Positions 1 through 7,458 are shown, counted from the first letter of the stretch. The stretch is 39,385 nucleotides of DNA from CAZSAL01 sp964604825 (GCA_964604825.1 CAZSAL010000022.1:1-39385), one strand, 5' to 3'. Program-made: numbers and translations. The notes: generated from the letters alone by a model not told the origin.

Positions 1-93
1 GAAAGCGTCGAGCGCATCATTTACGCGATCTTTTACCGGCAGAACGTTCTCTGGAAGGATGACCCCTTACTTGAAATTACACAAAAGTCTTGA
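1..93 (+). CDS. C-terminal end of an unidentified gene, cut by the window edge
   Basis: Frame 1 is open from the first base to a TGA at 91-93 and gives 30 residues ending in PLLEITQKS. The composition looks like real protein (VERIIYAIFYRQNVLW). I do not recognise the family with certainty. Tails of this style, with an Ile/Tyr-rich helix, occur in some insertion-sequence transposases, and the decayed integrase next door would fit a mobile edge, but this is a guess. The remainder of the gene lies upstream of the window. Confidence 0.4.
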   Translation, partial: ESVERIIYAIFYRQNVLWKDDPLLEITQKS

Positions 94-235
94 CGCTACC
101 ATTCCTACTATTAGACCCTTTTTGTAGCAGCTGAATATACCACTGTTTATTTATACTCTTCGTCATTTTCGATTCAGAATTCTTATAAAAATGGAGTGGC
201 TCACACGAGGTACATTTCTTACCGTATAGATAAGC
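94..235. other. AT-rich spacer, nothing recognised
   Basis: An AT-rich gap between the partial gene and the integrase remnant. I see no convincing promoter, hairpin or ORF in it. Confidence 0.3.
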
Positions 236-688
236 TTACTTTATGACTACTGTGGTGGTTTCAACGTTTCCAGGGATAGCTTGAGTTGAATTATTAACAG
301 GCAGCTGTTTATCCAGCGTCAAAGCTGCCTGACGCACATGCCCTTGTGTGAGATGGGCATACCGTTGCATGAGAGATTGGGTTTTCAGTCGAAGGAATGC
401 TTGTACTGCATATGGATCTTTCGAGCCCATAATGGCGTGTGAGGCTGCCGTGTGACGAAGGTCATGCAGGTGGAAGTTTTTATTGGCTTTCGTCTTCTGA
501 TAACGGTTCATCCCCTCCGACCATTTTTCCTCCAACAAACCCGCGTCCTTACGCGCCTGCTTCCACAGTTTGTCGAAGTTGCAGAAGTCGAGCACCTTGT
601 CGTCAGGAGAGGGCAGGGACTTTACTATGGGGTGGAGGACGGAGAACAGAGTGTCCGTTATTGGAACGCTGCGCCGCTTCCGTGCGAG
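236..688 (-). pseudogene. Tyrosine recombinase (phage-type integrase), C-terminal remnant
   Basis: The reading frame ends at 236 (TAA). It has a possible GTG at 595, but it stays open and integrase-like up to an in-frame TGA at 689-691, with KRRSVPITDTLFSVL upstream of the GTG. That stretch matches the part of the catalytic domain just before box II. Seen: the HDLRH box II motif and the RYAHL tyrosine motif near the end. Missing: the arm-binding and core-binding domains, the first catalytic Arg, and the usual LGH histidine, which reads LRL here. A full integrase is about 350-400 residues. I read this as a dead fragment left by an integrated element. Downstream of the tyrosine there is a 40-residue tail. 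Confidence 0.8.
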
Positions 689-691
689 TCA

Positions 692-862
692 TCAAACCCA
701 ATCCGCAGTGCGCCCGAAGTCTGAAAGTGACCGTTCAGGCATCGATCTGCGGTGAGCGGTTGGTCGAAACCGTAAAGAAGTTCGCTGCCGCAGTGAGACA
801 CGCCGTCAAATTAGCTGTATTCGAGAAATCCCGATATAAGTGAAGGTGGCTGACAGAGCCTA
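692..862. other. Gap with no assignable gene
   Basis: Both strands stay open for 40-50 codons here. On the plus strand a reading frame ends at 843. On the minus strand a frame containing ALRIGF could be a frameshifted piece of the integrase. Neither is convincing, so I call no gene. Confidence 0.3.
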
Positions 863-1174
863 TCAGGCTGCGATCAGTTTATGATGTTCTCCGATTGGGA
901 ACCAGAAATGCGGATGCAGTGCCCTCTCAATTCGACTAATCGTCTGTAATTCGACATTTAATTGGTCGCCTGATTCCAGTAGAGCAATAGCTGGCTGGCT
1001 TGTTCCGACTTTAGCTGCCAACTGTGATTGGGTTAATCCAGCTTTTTCGCGGGCTGTAACTATTGCCATTGCAAGACGCATAGGCATATCGTATTCGTCA
1101 AAGGCTTTTTTCACTTTGGGATTTTTAAGTTTTTCTTTGAGGTACTCATCAAATTTCTTACCAGTGTTTTTCAT
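863..1174 (-). CDS. higA: HigA-type antitoxin, XRE family helix-turn-helix
   Basis: Neutralises the toxin encoded just upstream and normally represses its own operon by binding DNA. The 103-residue protein has an XRE helix-turn-helix in its middle (GLTQSQLAAKVGTSQPAIALLES), preceded by an N-terminal helix and followed by a dimer segment ending in the FWFPIGEHH region. I chose the ATG at 1174 (MKNTGKKF) because GAGGAG lies 7 bases upstream. The ATG at 1180 would leave only one base between that site and the start. Order is toxin then antitoxin, as in higBA and unlike relBE, with a 25-bp gap. No promoter is evident in front of higA alone, so it is probably read from the higB promoter. Family identity is firm; the target of the pair is not visible. 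Confidence 0.88.
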   Translation of the reverse strand: MKNTGKKFDEYLKEKLKNPKVKKAFDEYDMPMRLAMAIVTAREKAGLTQSQLAAKVGTSQPAIALLESGDQLNVELQTISRIERALHPHFWFPIGEHHKLIAA

Positions 1175-1199
1175 AGACATACTCCTCAATGTGACATAG

Positions 1200-1568
1200 T
1201 TACTTCGTTGGTTTCGACTGCCGTAACAACCATTCATTCCTGCATTTGACTGCAAAATCTATCTCATTTGGCGGCGTATCGGGTGCCTTCTTCAAAAAGC
1301 CATGTGTCAAAATTATTATCCTGCCAGCGAAAAAATACAAAATACGATGTTCAAAAGACGCATAAGTAGGGCGCAACTCATAAATCTTGTCACGAAGGAA
1401 ATCAGCCCACGGGCGGCGGAGCATGTGTCCGTTTTCTTGTAATAATTGAATACCTTTCAACGCTTTAGCTTGATGATCCTCATTGGGCATTTCGTCTATA
1501 TATTCTTGCGCCAACTCTTTGCCTCGCCCATCTTTAAAAAATCTAACTTCAAACATTTTATCGCTCAC
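1200..1568 (-). CDS. higB: HigB/RelE-type toxin (Gp49-like, PF05973)
   Basis: A RelE-superfamily toxin. Relatives cut mRNA, usually on the ribosome. The 122-residue reading has the family pattern of an N-terminal strand (FEVRFFKDGRGKEL), then the LRRPWADFLRDKIYELRP stretch, then the RILYFFAGRIIILTHGFLKK core. Lys and Arg residues in these last two stretches are where catalytic residues usually sit. The start is ambiguous: GTG at 1568 or ATG at 1556. The promoter would begin transcription at about 1567-1568, so the GTG would make a leaderless message, while the ATG would have only about 11 bases of leader without a clear ribosome site. It is followed 25 bp later by higA. Confidence 0.85.
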   Translation of the reverse strand: MSDKMFEVRFFKDGRGKELAQEYIDEMPNEDHQAKALKGIQLLQENGHMLRRPWADFLRDKIYELRPTYASFEHRILYFFAGRIIILTHGFLKKAPDTPPNEIDFAVKCRNEWLLRQSKPTK

Positions 1569-1573
1569 AATTA

Positions 1574-1602
1574 TTTATATACCTTATACGGTATAATGTC
1601 AA
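1574..1602 (-). promoter_or_regulatory. higBA promoter with built-in operator
   Basis: On the minus strand the -35 is TTGACA (1597-1602), the spacer is exactly 17 bp and the -10 is TATAAA (1574-1579). An inverted repeat TATACC-N6-GGTATA (1578-1595) fills the spacer and touches the -10. A repressor bound there would block RNA polymerase, which matches the known autorepression of HigBA systems. The -10 ends five bases before the GTG of higB. Confidence 0.8.
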
Positions 1603-1949
1603 GAGTTTTCTCGGGTTACCTCGCATTATCTAAGAGCAACCTTTCGGCAGCAAAATAGCCAACTACCTTCCGGAGGGATCACAAAAGCACCGCTGCCTCA
1701 TTGGAATTTTCAGCTCCCAAACAACTGCGGGTTCCACCAGAGGTTAGGGCAGGTTTATTCCTATACCATCCTATCCACGAGCGAATTCTAATAATTTGCA
1801 TCCATCCAAAAGCATCTCCCACCGTTTGTTTAACACCGCTACAGGCATATTAAGCATCTACCAATTATCGTTACAGCCCTTAACATGGGACTATCAAGTG
1901 ATCGGATTAGTGATCGGCTCTGGAACTTGGTTGGGCTAAGGCGGGCTAA
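1603..1949. other. Intergenic stretch of about 350 bp with one repeat copy
   Basis: No ORF, hairpin or RNA gene that I can support. It contains one copy of a dispersed 21-bp motif at 1899-1919, described separately. Confidence 0.4.
1899..1919 (+). repeat. Dispersed 21-bp motif, copy 1
   Basis: Reads TGATCGGATTA, one G, then TGATCGGCT. A copy with a single difference is at 3158-3178, a 17/21 copy at 7459-7479 and a half copy (TGATCGGATTA) at 8264-8274. All four lie between genes. Confidence 0.6.
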
Positions 1950-3077
1950 TTAGCGGTCAGAAGTTTCCTGGTTCGGCGTGATCGCCAGAAAATAGCGCGT
2001 GTGTTTGAGTTCACCTTTTCGTAGTAGCGCACCCTTTTCAACGAGGTCCTGCAAGTCGCGGGTGGCCGTGGCAGGCGACGTTTGAGTGATCCCAATGTAC
2101 TTATCAGCACTCATGCCTCCTTTGAAACCTTCCGGGCCTTCCTGGAACATCCGAAGCAAAGCTTTTTCCTGGCGCGGATTGAGTTGCTCCCGCAGCCGGT
2201 CGAGCAGTTTCGTTTTTTCGATCAGGAACTCGGCGCGACATTGTGTCGAGCGCTGGGCCTCCACCACCGTATCGGCGAACCAAGCCAGCCAGGATGAGAT
2301 GTCGTTGCCTTTATTGGCTTCTTCAAGGGCGCGATAATATTCCTTTTGCCGGCGCTTGATGGCATCAGCCAGGGCCAGAAGCGTTGGGCGACCCAGACTC
2401 TGAGCCAGCGCCTTTTCTGAAACGGCGCGACCGACGCGGCCGTTACCATCTTCAAATGGGTGAATACTGACGAAATAAAGATGCGTGATCCCGGCACGCG
2501 TGATCGGAGTTAAAGGTATTGCTCCTCCCGGGGCCGTTTGATTGAACCACTCCACAAAGCGATCCATTTCAGTTGGAACTGTGGCTGATGGCGGCGCTTC
2601 AAAGTGAACCGTTGGCCGATCCATTCGCCCGGAGACAACCTGCATCGCGTCTTGATGGGTGCGGTAGCGGCCGGGATCCTGGATGTCGGTTCGCCCCTTC
2701 ATAAGCATCTGGTGCCACCGATGAAGCATTCCATGAGTCAGGGGTTGATCAAAGGTCCGGTAGAGGTCGACCATCATCTCGGCGATCCCCTGCTCAGCCG
2801 GTGGGACTTGGCGATCATCGGTCTGAAGACCGAAATGCCGGCGCAGGGAAGATTGGACGCTATCGCGATCAAGGATCTCTCCTTCGATCGCGGAAGTCTG
2901 GACCGCTTCGTTTGCGATCAGTTCGATTCGCAGTTTTTCGCTGGAGTTAGAGTCCAGGTGCTTGATGATGCCAAGCAATAGCCCGGCTGAATGCAGGAAA
3001 CGGCCTTCCTGCGTTTCCAGGCGGGTTTTGTCGTAACGAAAATTAGGCCAATCCGACTGCTGCCAGTTCCAAGCCAT
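1950..3077 (-). CDS. Fic family protein (probable AMP-transferase) with inhibitory helix and winged helix
   Basis: Fic enzymes usually transfer AMP from ATP to a hydroxyl group of a target protein. The 375-residue protein has three parts. An N-terminal region contains TSAIEGE at about residues 60-66, which fits the inhibitory (S/T)xxxE(G/N) motif whose Glu blocks ATP. The Fic core carries HPFEDGNGRVGR at about 205-216, with the catalytic His, the acidic metal ligand and both Arg. The C-terminal part is a winged helix-turn-helix, which suggests DNA binding and possibly autoregulation. This is the common stand-alone class with the inhibitor helix inside the same chain, so no separate antitoxin is expected. 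The ATG at 3077 follows AAGGA, which sits in the loop of a hairpin. The target is unknown. Confidence 0.9.
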   Translation of the reverse strand: MAWNWQQSDWPNFRYDKTRLETQEGRFLHSAGLLLGIIKHLDSNSSEKLRIELIANEAVQTSAIEGEILDRDSVQSSLRRHFGLQTDDRQVPPAEQGIAEMMVDLYRTFDQPLTHGMLHRWHQMLMKGRTDIQDPGRYRTHQDAMQVVSGRMDRPTVHFEAPPSATVPTEMDRFVEWFNQTAPGGAIPLTPITRAGITHLYFVSIHPFEDGNGRVGRAVSEKALAQSLGRPTLLALADAIKRRQKEYYRALEEANKGNDISSWLAWFADTVVEAQRSTQCRAEFLIEKTKLLDRLREQLNPRQEKALLRMFQEGPEGFKGGMSADKYIGITQTSPATATRDLQDLVEKGALLRKGELKHTRYFLAITPNQETSDR

Positions 3078-3105
3078 GAGCGATAGGAATCCTTCTTATC
3101 GCTCA
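3077..3105 (-). promoter_or_regulatory. Inverted repeat enclosing the Fic ribosome-binding site
   Basis: Arms TGAGCGATA and TATCGCTCA (9 bp, perfect) are separated by 11 bases that contain AAGGA. The last paired base is the A of the Fic ATG. In RNA this would fold into a stem next to the start codon. In DNA it could be the operator for the protein's own winged helix. Confidence 0.6.
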
Positions 3106-3106
3106 C

Positions 3107-3135
3107 ATAATAGCCTATTTATGAGCTATACACAA
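3107..3135 (-). promoter_or_regulatory. Probable promoter of the Fic gene
   Basis: On the minus strand TTGTGT (3130-3135), a 17-bp spacer, then TATTAT (3107-3112). The start of transcription would be near 3100, inside the upstream arm of the inverted repeat. The spacer holds a small inverted repeat, TAGC and GCTA. Confidence 0.5.
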
Positions 3136-3157
3136 GCCTTGTTTGGCTCATTGATTC

Positions 3158-3178
3158 TGATCGGATTACTGATCGGCT
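3158..3178 (+). repeat. Dispersed 21-bp motif, copy 2
   Basis: TGATCGGATTA, one C, then TGATCGGCT. It differs from copy 1 at one base. Copies 1 and 2 flank the Fic gene in the same orientation. Confidence 0.6.
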
Positions 3179-3197
3179 TGATGGCACTGATTAATAA

Positions 3198-3238
3198 TTA
3201 CCAATCAATCTGAGGATAATTGATGCCTTGATTGGTAA
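3198..3238. repeat. 11-bp perfect inverted repeat
   Basis: TTACCAATCAA at 3198-3208 and TTGATTGGTAA at 3228-3238, with 19 bases between them. It lies between the Fic promoter and the orphan fragment. Function unknown. Confidence 0.5.
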
Positions 3239-3243
3239 CCAGA

Positions 3244-3396
3244 TCAGCCAATCAATTGGGTTTTCAACTGTGGTACTCTTGAACCAGGAGGCATCAGGCC
3301 GCGATCCAGTTCCTTGAGAATTGTTTTTTGCCATTTTGGCGGAAGGGCATAAAAGACTTCTTTTGCGACGGATTGTTCACCCTTGTCAATCACCAT
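3244..3396 (-). pseudogene. Orphan C-terminal coding fragment, family unknown
   Basis: A 50-codon frame from ATG 3396 to TGA 3244 that reads like the end of a larger protein (KEVFYALPPKWQKTILKEL, then RGLMPPGSRV). The frame also stays open upstream of the ATG to the hairpin at 3428, and the ATG has no ribosome site. Low-complexity and shadow features are absent, so I think it is a real but decapitated gene, probably cut by the hairpin element beside it. I do not recognise the family. Confidence 0.4.
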
Positions 3397-3427
3397 GTCC
3401 AGAACGTCAAAAACCTGGGACGGGCTG

Positions 3428-3488
3428 GGGGACGTAGCTGCTTAATTACCTTTTTAGAATGCGAAAGCAGTTAAGTAGCTACGTCCCC
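3428..3488. repeat. Long hairpin, REP/MITE-like
   Basis: The left arm GGGGACGTAGCTGCTTAA (3428-3445) and the right arm at 3471-3488 pair over 18 positions with one G-T wobble and a 25-base loop. The right arm with its flank (3464-3488) recurs with one mismatch at 37496-37520. This is the layout of small hairpin repeats mobilised by single-strand transposases of the REP/IS200 type. That mobilisation is an inference. Confidence 0.65.
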
Positions 3489-3510
3489 TAAAGCCGGCGC
3501 ACTTATTATC

Positions 3511-3527
3511 GCTCGCCAGAGGCGAGC
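3511..3527. repeat. Short hairpin upstream of the GT4 gene
   Basis: GCTCGCC, loop AGA, GGCGAGC. A perfect 7-bp stem with a three-base loop, the second of three hairpins in a row. Confidence 0.5.
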
Positions 3528-3555
3528 CACATTGATGGGACTGCCCCGACGAGAT

Positions 3556-3574
3556 AAGCCGCCCTCGGCGGCTT
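3556..3574 (+). terminator. Terminator-like hairpin before the GT4 gene
   Basis: AAGCCGCC, loop CTC, GGCGGCTT, followed by TATAA. The 8-bp stem is strong but the T-run is only three bases, so it may be an attenuator or part of the repeat cluster instead of a terminator. Confidence 0.4.
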
Positions 3575-3618
3575 TATAAGGGACCGGTGCTGATCGATGC
3601 GACGATTCCTGTGACGCT

Positions 3619-5931
3619 GTGCCTGCCGATATGTCATCATCATTAGTGATGAAACCACGTTCTGAAATTAGAAATATCGCCTTTGTGGGAGATTACTTGC
3701 CCCGGCGGTGCGGTATTGCCACATTTACGACGGATTTGCGCACCTCCGTAGCGGTCCAGTTCCCTAAGGTGCAGTGCTTCGCCGTGCCCGTGAACGACGT
3801 GGATGAAGGGTACGACTACCCCCCGGAGGTCCGCTTTGAAATTGAAGAACAGAACCTGGACTCTTATCGGCGAGCGGCGGATTTTTTGGGCATCAGCGAC
3901 GTCGACGTGCTCTGCCTTCAGCACGAGTTCGGCATTTACGGGGGAACGGCGGGAGGTCACGTGCTCGCCCTCCTGCGCGATGTAAACATTCCCATCGTAA
4001 CCACCCTGCACACCGTGCTGAAAGAGCCCAATGCCGATCAAAAGCGCGTGATGCAGGAGCTGATACAACTCTCCACGCGGCTGGTGGTGATGTCTCAAAA
4101 GGGGGAAGGATTTCTGAAGGATGTTTACAAGGCGCCCGCCGCCAAGATCGACTTGATTCCCCACGGCATTCCGGAAACCTCCTTCGTGGACTCCGGCTTT
4201 TACAAGGACCTTTTCGGCGTCGAGGGAAAGCAGGTTCTCCTGACGTTCGGCCTGCTTTCTCCCAACAAGGGCATCGAAAACGTGCTCAATGCCCTTCCCA
4301 AAATCGCGGCCGAGATTCCCAACGTGGTTTACATTATTTTGGGCGCCACTCACCCCCATCTTCTGCGGGAGGCGGGCGAGTCTTACCGTCTGAGCCTGGA
4401 ACTCCTGGCCGAAAAAAACGGCGTTCAAAAGAACGTGATTTTTTACAACCGCTTCGTGGAACTGGCCGAGCTGAAGGAGTTCATCGGCGCTGCGGATATC
4501 TACATTACCCCCTACCTGAATGAGGCCCAGATTACGTCCGGATCGCTGGCCTACAGTTTTGGCGCGGGCAAGGCAGTGGTGTCCACGCCCTACTGGTACG
4601 CGCAGGAGCTTCTGGCGGATAACCGCGGGGCGCTGGTTCCCTTCAACAATCCGGACGCCATCGCCCGAGAGGTGATCGGGCTTTTGAAGGATGATACCCG
4701 CCGCAATGCCATGCGCAAGAACGCCTATAAAATGGGCAGGGAAATGGTCTGGGGCAACGTGGCCGGCTCCTATATGCAGTCCTTTGAGAAGGCCCGGAAC
4801 GAACGGGCCGGTCTGACCCGAAAACTTTTCACGGTGAAGACGCTGGACAAGCAGCTAACCGAGCTTCCTGAAATGAAGCTGGACCACCTTTACCGGATGA
4901 CCGACTCCACGGGCCTTTTTCAACACGCCATTGTGGCTGTGCCGAACTTTTCCACCGGATATTGTACCGATGATAACGCCCGCGCCTTGATATTGTCCGT
5001 GCTTCTGGAAGAGTTGGGAGAAGATTCTCCTCATCTTTTAGGCGCTGCCACCACCTATGCCGCCTTCCTTCAATACGCCTTCGACTCGAAGCTCAAGCGT
5101 TTTCGGAATATCATGGAATTTAACCGGTCCTGGAGGGATGAGGCGATATCAGAGGACTGCTGTGGCCGCGCGCTCTTAGCCTTGGGGACCTGCGTGGGAC
5201 GGTCCAAGAACTCCGGCTTTCAAGTATTGGCGGGGCACATCTTCGCGCAGGCGCTCGCTCCGGTGCTGGAGTTCCGCTCGCCTCGGGCCTGGGCGCTGGC
5301 CTTGATCGGCGCCCATGAATACCTGCGCCGGTTCAACGGGGACCGGCAGGTGAGTCACCTGCGGGCCGCCCTGACGGATCTTTTAATGGGGCTCTTCAAG
5401 CGTACCGCCACTGACGAGTGGCCCTGGTTTGAGGACTCGGTCACCTATATGAACGCCGTGCTTCCCCACGCGCTGATTCTCAGCAGCCTGTGGACCAACC
5501 AGCCTGAAGTGCTCGAGACGGGCCTGAAAACCCTGCGATGGCTCGCCAAAATCCAGATCGCCGACGGGGGCTATTTCCGCCCCATCGGCTCCAACGGGTT
5601 CTACAAGCGCGGCGGTGAGCGGGCGAAATTTGACCAGCAGCCGATCGAGGTTCAAGTCATGGTGTCCGCGTGTTTAGAGGCTTACCGGTGCACGTCGGAT
5701 AACTTCTGGTTCAGTCAGGCGCGCCGCGCCTTCGATTGGTTTTTGGGGCGAAACGATTTGGGCCTTTTCCTTTACGATCCCACTACCGGAGGCTGCCGGG
5801 ACGGGCTTCATGTGGACCGCGTGAATCAGAACCAGGGGGCCGAATCCACCCTGGCGTTTCTCGTCTCGCTGGCGGAAATGCAGCAGGCACACAACGTGCT
5901 GGCCGCCTATCAAAACCCGCCGCCCTCTTAA
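3619..5931 (+). CDS. GT4 glycosyltransferase fused to a C-terminal helical domain
   Basis: A 770-residue protein. Residues from about 15 to 400 form a GT-B glycosyltransferase of family 4: the N-terminal FVGDYLPRRCGIATFT start, the acceptor-domain HEFGIYGG stretch, the FGLLSPNKGIENVL donor-domain motif near 215-230, and a nucleotide-sugar region (NEAQITSGSLAYSFGAGKA) around 310-330. The remaining 370 residues contain GYCTDDNARAL, EDCCGRALLALG and ADGGYFRPIGSNGF. Such aromatic and acidic motifs are typical of alpha/alpha toroid carbohydrate enzymes, but I cannot name the family. The GTG at 3619 has in-frame ATGs at 3631 and 3649. None has a good ribosome site, and 3649 best fits the usual GT4 start. 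The GH130-like gene begins four bases after the stop, so the two are probably coupled. Likely role: making or remodelling a mannose-containing glucan or glycan. Confidence 0.85.
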   Translation: MPADMSSSLVMKPRSEIRNIAFVGDYLPRRCGIATFTTDLRTSVAVQFPKVQCFAVPVNDVDEGYDYPPEVRFEIEEQNLDSYRRAADFLGISDVDVLCLQHEFGIYGGTAGGHVLALLRDVNIPIVTTLHTVLKEPNADQKRVMQELIQLSTRLVVMSQKGEGFLKDVYKAPAAKIDLIPHGIPETSFVDSGFYKDLFGVEGKQVLLTFGLLSPNKGIENVLNALPKIAAEIPNVVYIILGATHPHLLREAGESYRLSLELLAEKNGVQKNVIFYNRFVELAELKEFIGAADIYITPYLNEAQITSGSLAYSFGAGKAVVSTPYWYAQELLADNRGALVPFNNPDAIAREVIGLLKDDTRRNAMRKNAYKMGREMVWGNVAGSYMQSFEKARNERAGLTRKLFTVKTLDKQLTELPEMKLDHLYRMTDSTGLFQHAIVAVPNFSTGYCTDDNARALILSVLLEELGEDSPHLLGAATTYAAFLQYAFDSKLKRFRNIMEFNRSWRDEAISEDCCGRALLALGTCVGRSKNSGFQVLAGHIFAQALAPVLEFRSPRAWALALIGAHEYLRRFNGDRQVSHLRAALTDLLMGLFKRTATDEWPWFEDSVTYMNAVLPHALILSSLWTNQPEVLETGLKTLRWLAKIQIADGGYFRPIGSNGFYKRGGERAKFDQQPIEVQVMVSACLEAYRCTSDNFWFSQARRAFDWFLGRNDLGLFLYDPTTGGCRDGLHVDRVNQNQGAESTLAFLVSLAEMQQAHNVLAAYQNPPPS

Positions 5932-5935
5932 TCAA

Positions 5936-7414
5936 GTGAAACGGCGCTCTATCGGCTCTAAAACCATCACCGTTCGCCGGACAGATATCCGGTTGTCTCC
6001 GGACCAAACCCGTGTTGTTTTGCGGCGTTTGAGATTTGGGACCGATGAGGAATACCTCCGGATCATCCGCCGGGCGCTCGCGCTCCCGGAGGCGGATGTT
6101 CGCCGGACGCTGGATCAGGTTTTGGCGGAGTTTTCCGCCCGTCATCGGATGCTGACCGAACGCTTTCTGGAGAGGTTTGGCCACATCGAGCATTTCCTGC
6201 CTCCCGGCGGAGACCTTTCGGAAGCGCGTAAACTTTTGATCGGTTCCTATTTCCTATACGAGTACACGATTGAATCCGCAGGGCTCTTCAACCCGTCCAT
6301 CCTGGCCCATCCGGATCAAACGGGGCTGCCTGAGGGCAGCCTGCGATTCCTTCTTAGCCTGCGGTCCACGGGGGAAGGGCACGTTTCTTCCATCTCTTTC
6401 CGCAGCGGGGTCATTGATGCCCGCAACCGCATTTCTGTAGATACGACTTCACGGTTTTTGACCGAACCCGAGCTCATCGAAAACCCGACCTACCACAAAG
6501 CGATCTTCGGACGGAAAATAGCTGAGATGGGTCTGACCGGCCCACGGGTGGACGACGTGATGGAGGGGCTGGGGGACAGCTTCTCCCTGGCGGAATTAAG
6601 GCAACGCCTGCGGGATGCATTTCCTTCGACGGCGCCGCCAAGGCGGTTTGAGGACGATCCTGTGGCCGGCGGCCTGTGGCTTTTGGCCAAGTGTAATTAT
6701 GAAATCCGCTTTCCCCCGGATCAGGACATTTCCGAATGCGTCATCCTCCCGGTCACTCCCCTGCAAAGCAACGGCATCGAGGACGTACGCCTGGTCGCGC
6801 ACCGGGAAGAGGACGGCAAAACGACTTACTACGCCACCTACACCGCCTACGATGGGCGCCACGTGCTTCCGCAGTTATTTGTCACGGAGGACTTCCGGCA
6901 CTTTAAATTCACTACCTTAAACGGCCCAGGTGCGCAGAACAAAGGCATGGCGCTGTTCCCCCTAAAGATCAATGGACTTTTTGCGATGCTCTCCCGGCAC
7001 GACGGGGAAAGCCTTTTTCTCAACTACTCAGACAATGTGCATTTCTGGCCCGAGACGCGGCAAATCCTGGAACCCGCCTATCCCTGGGAGTTCGTGAAGA
7101 TCGGGAACTGCGGCTCTCCCATCGAAACTGAAGCCGGATGGCTGATCTTGAGTCACGGTGTTGGCCCAATGCGGCAATATTGTCTTGGCGCTTTTCTCCT
7201 GGACCGGAACGACCCTTCGAAGGTGATCGGACGCTTGCGCGAGCCCCTGATGCGGCCCGAAGGGATCGAGCGTGAAGGTTACGTGCCCAACGTTCTCTAC
7301 ACCTGCGGCGCGCTGGTGCACGGCGAGCAACTGGTTCTGCCATACGGCCAATCGGATCGCGTCACAGGGTTTGCCTTGATACCCCTGAAGGAACTCCTGG
7401 CCGCCATGTCCTAG
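5936..7414 (+). CDS. GH130 family glycoside phosphorylase/hydrolase
   Basis: A 492-residue protein resembling GH130, a five-bladed beta-propeller family that acts on beta-mannosides, mostly by phosphorolysis. Seen: a helical N-terminal extension of about 120 residues, then ESAGLFNPSI, SNGIEDVRLV and YYATYTAYDG, which are characteristic of the family's active-site blades, and GNCGSPIETEAGWLILSHGVG later. GTG start at 5936, four bases after the GT4 stop, with no ribosome site of its own, so translation is probably coupled. Whether it is a phosphorylase or a hydrolase cannot be read from the sequence with confidence. The pairing suggests that the GT4 protein and this enzyme act on the same glycan. 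Confidence 0.82.
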   Translation: MKRRSIGSKTITVRRTDIRLSPDQTRVVLRRLRFGTDEEYLRIIRRALALPEADVRRTLDQVLAEFSARHRMLTERFLERFGHIEHFLPPGGDLSEARKLLIGSYFLYEYTIESAGLFNPSILAHPDQTGLPEGSLRFLLSLRSTGEGHVSSISFRSGVIDARNRISVDTTSRFLTEPELIENPTYHKAIFGRKIAEMGLTGPRVDDVMEGLGDSFSLAELRQRLRDAFPSTAPPRRFEDDPVAGGLWLLAKCNYEIRFPPDQDISECVILPVTPLQSNGIEDVRLVAHREEDGKTTYYATYTAYDGRHVLPQLFVTEDFRHFKFTTLNGPGAQNKGMALFPLKINGLFAMLSRHDGESLFLNYSDNVHFWPETRQILEPAYPWEFVKIGNCGSPIETEAGWLILSHGVGPMRQYCLGAFLLDRNDPSKVIGRLREPLMRPEGIEREGYVPNVLYTCGALVHGEQLVLPYGQSDRVTGFALIPLKELLAAMS

Positions 7415-7458
7415 AAGTCATACGGGCTTGTTAGTTGGCGATGATCCAATGAGACATA

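Noticed and set aside
439..843. Plus-strand reading frame opposite the integrase
   Set aside because: It runs antisense to the integrase remnant over most of its length, and its translation is rich in Arg, Ser and Cys, as expected for a shadow frame.
2604..2981. 125-codon frame inside the Fic gene on the other strand
   Set aside because: Fully antisense to a well-supported gene and without a ribosome site.
3643..4428. 261-codon frame opposite the GT4 gene
   Set aside because: Long antisense frame in GC-rich DNA; the plus-strand frame has clear glycosyltransferase motifs.
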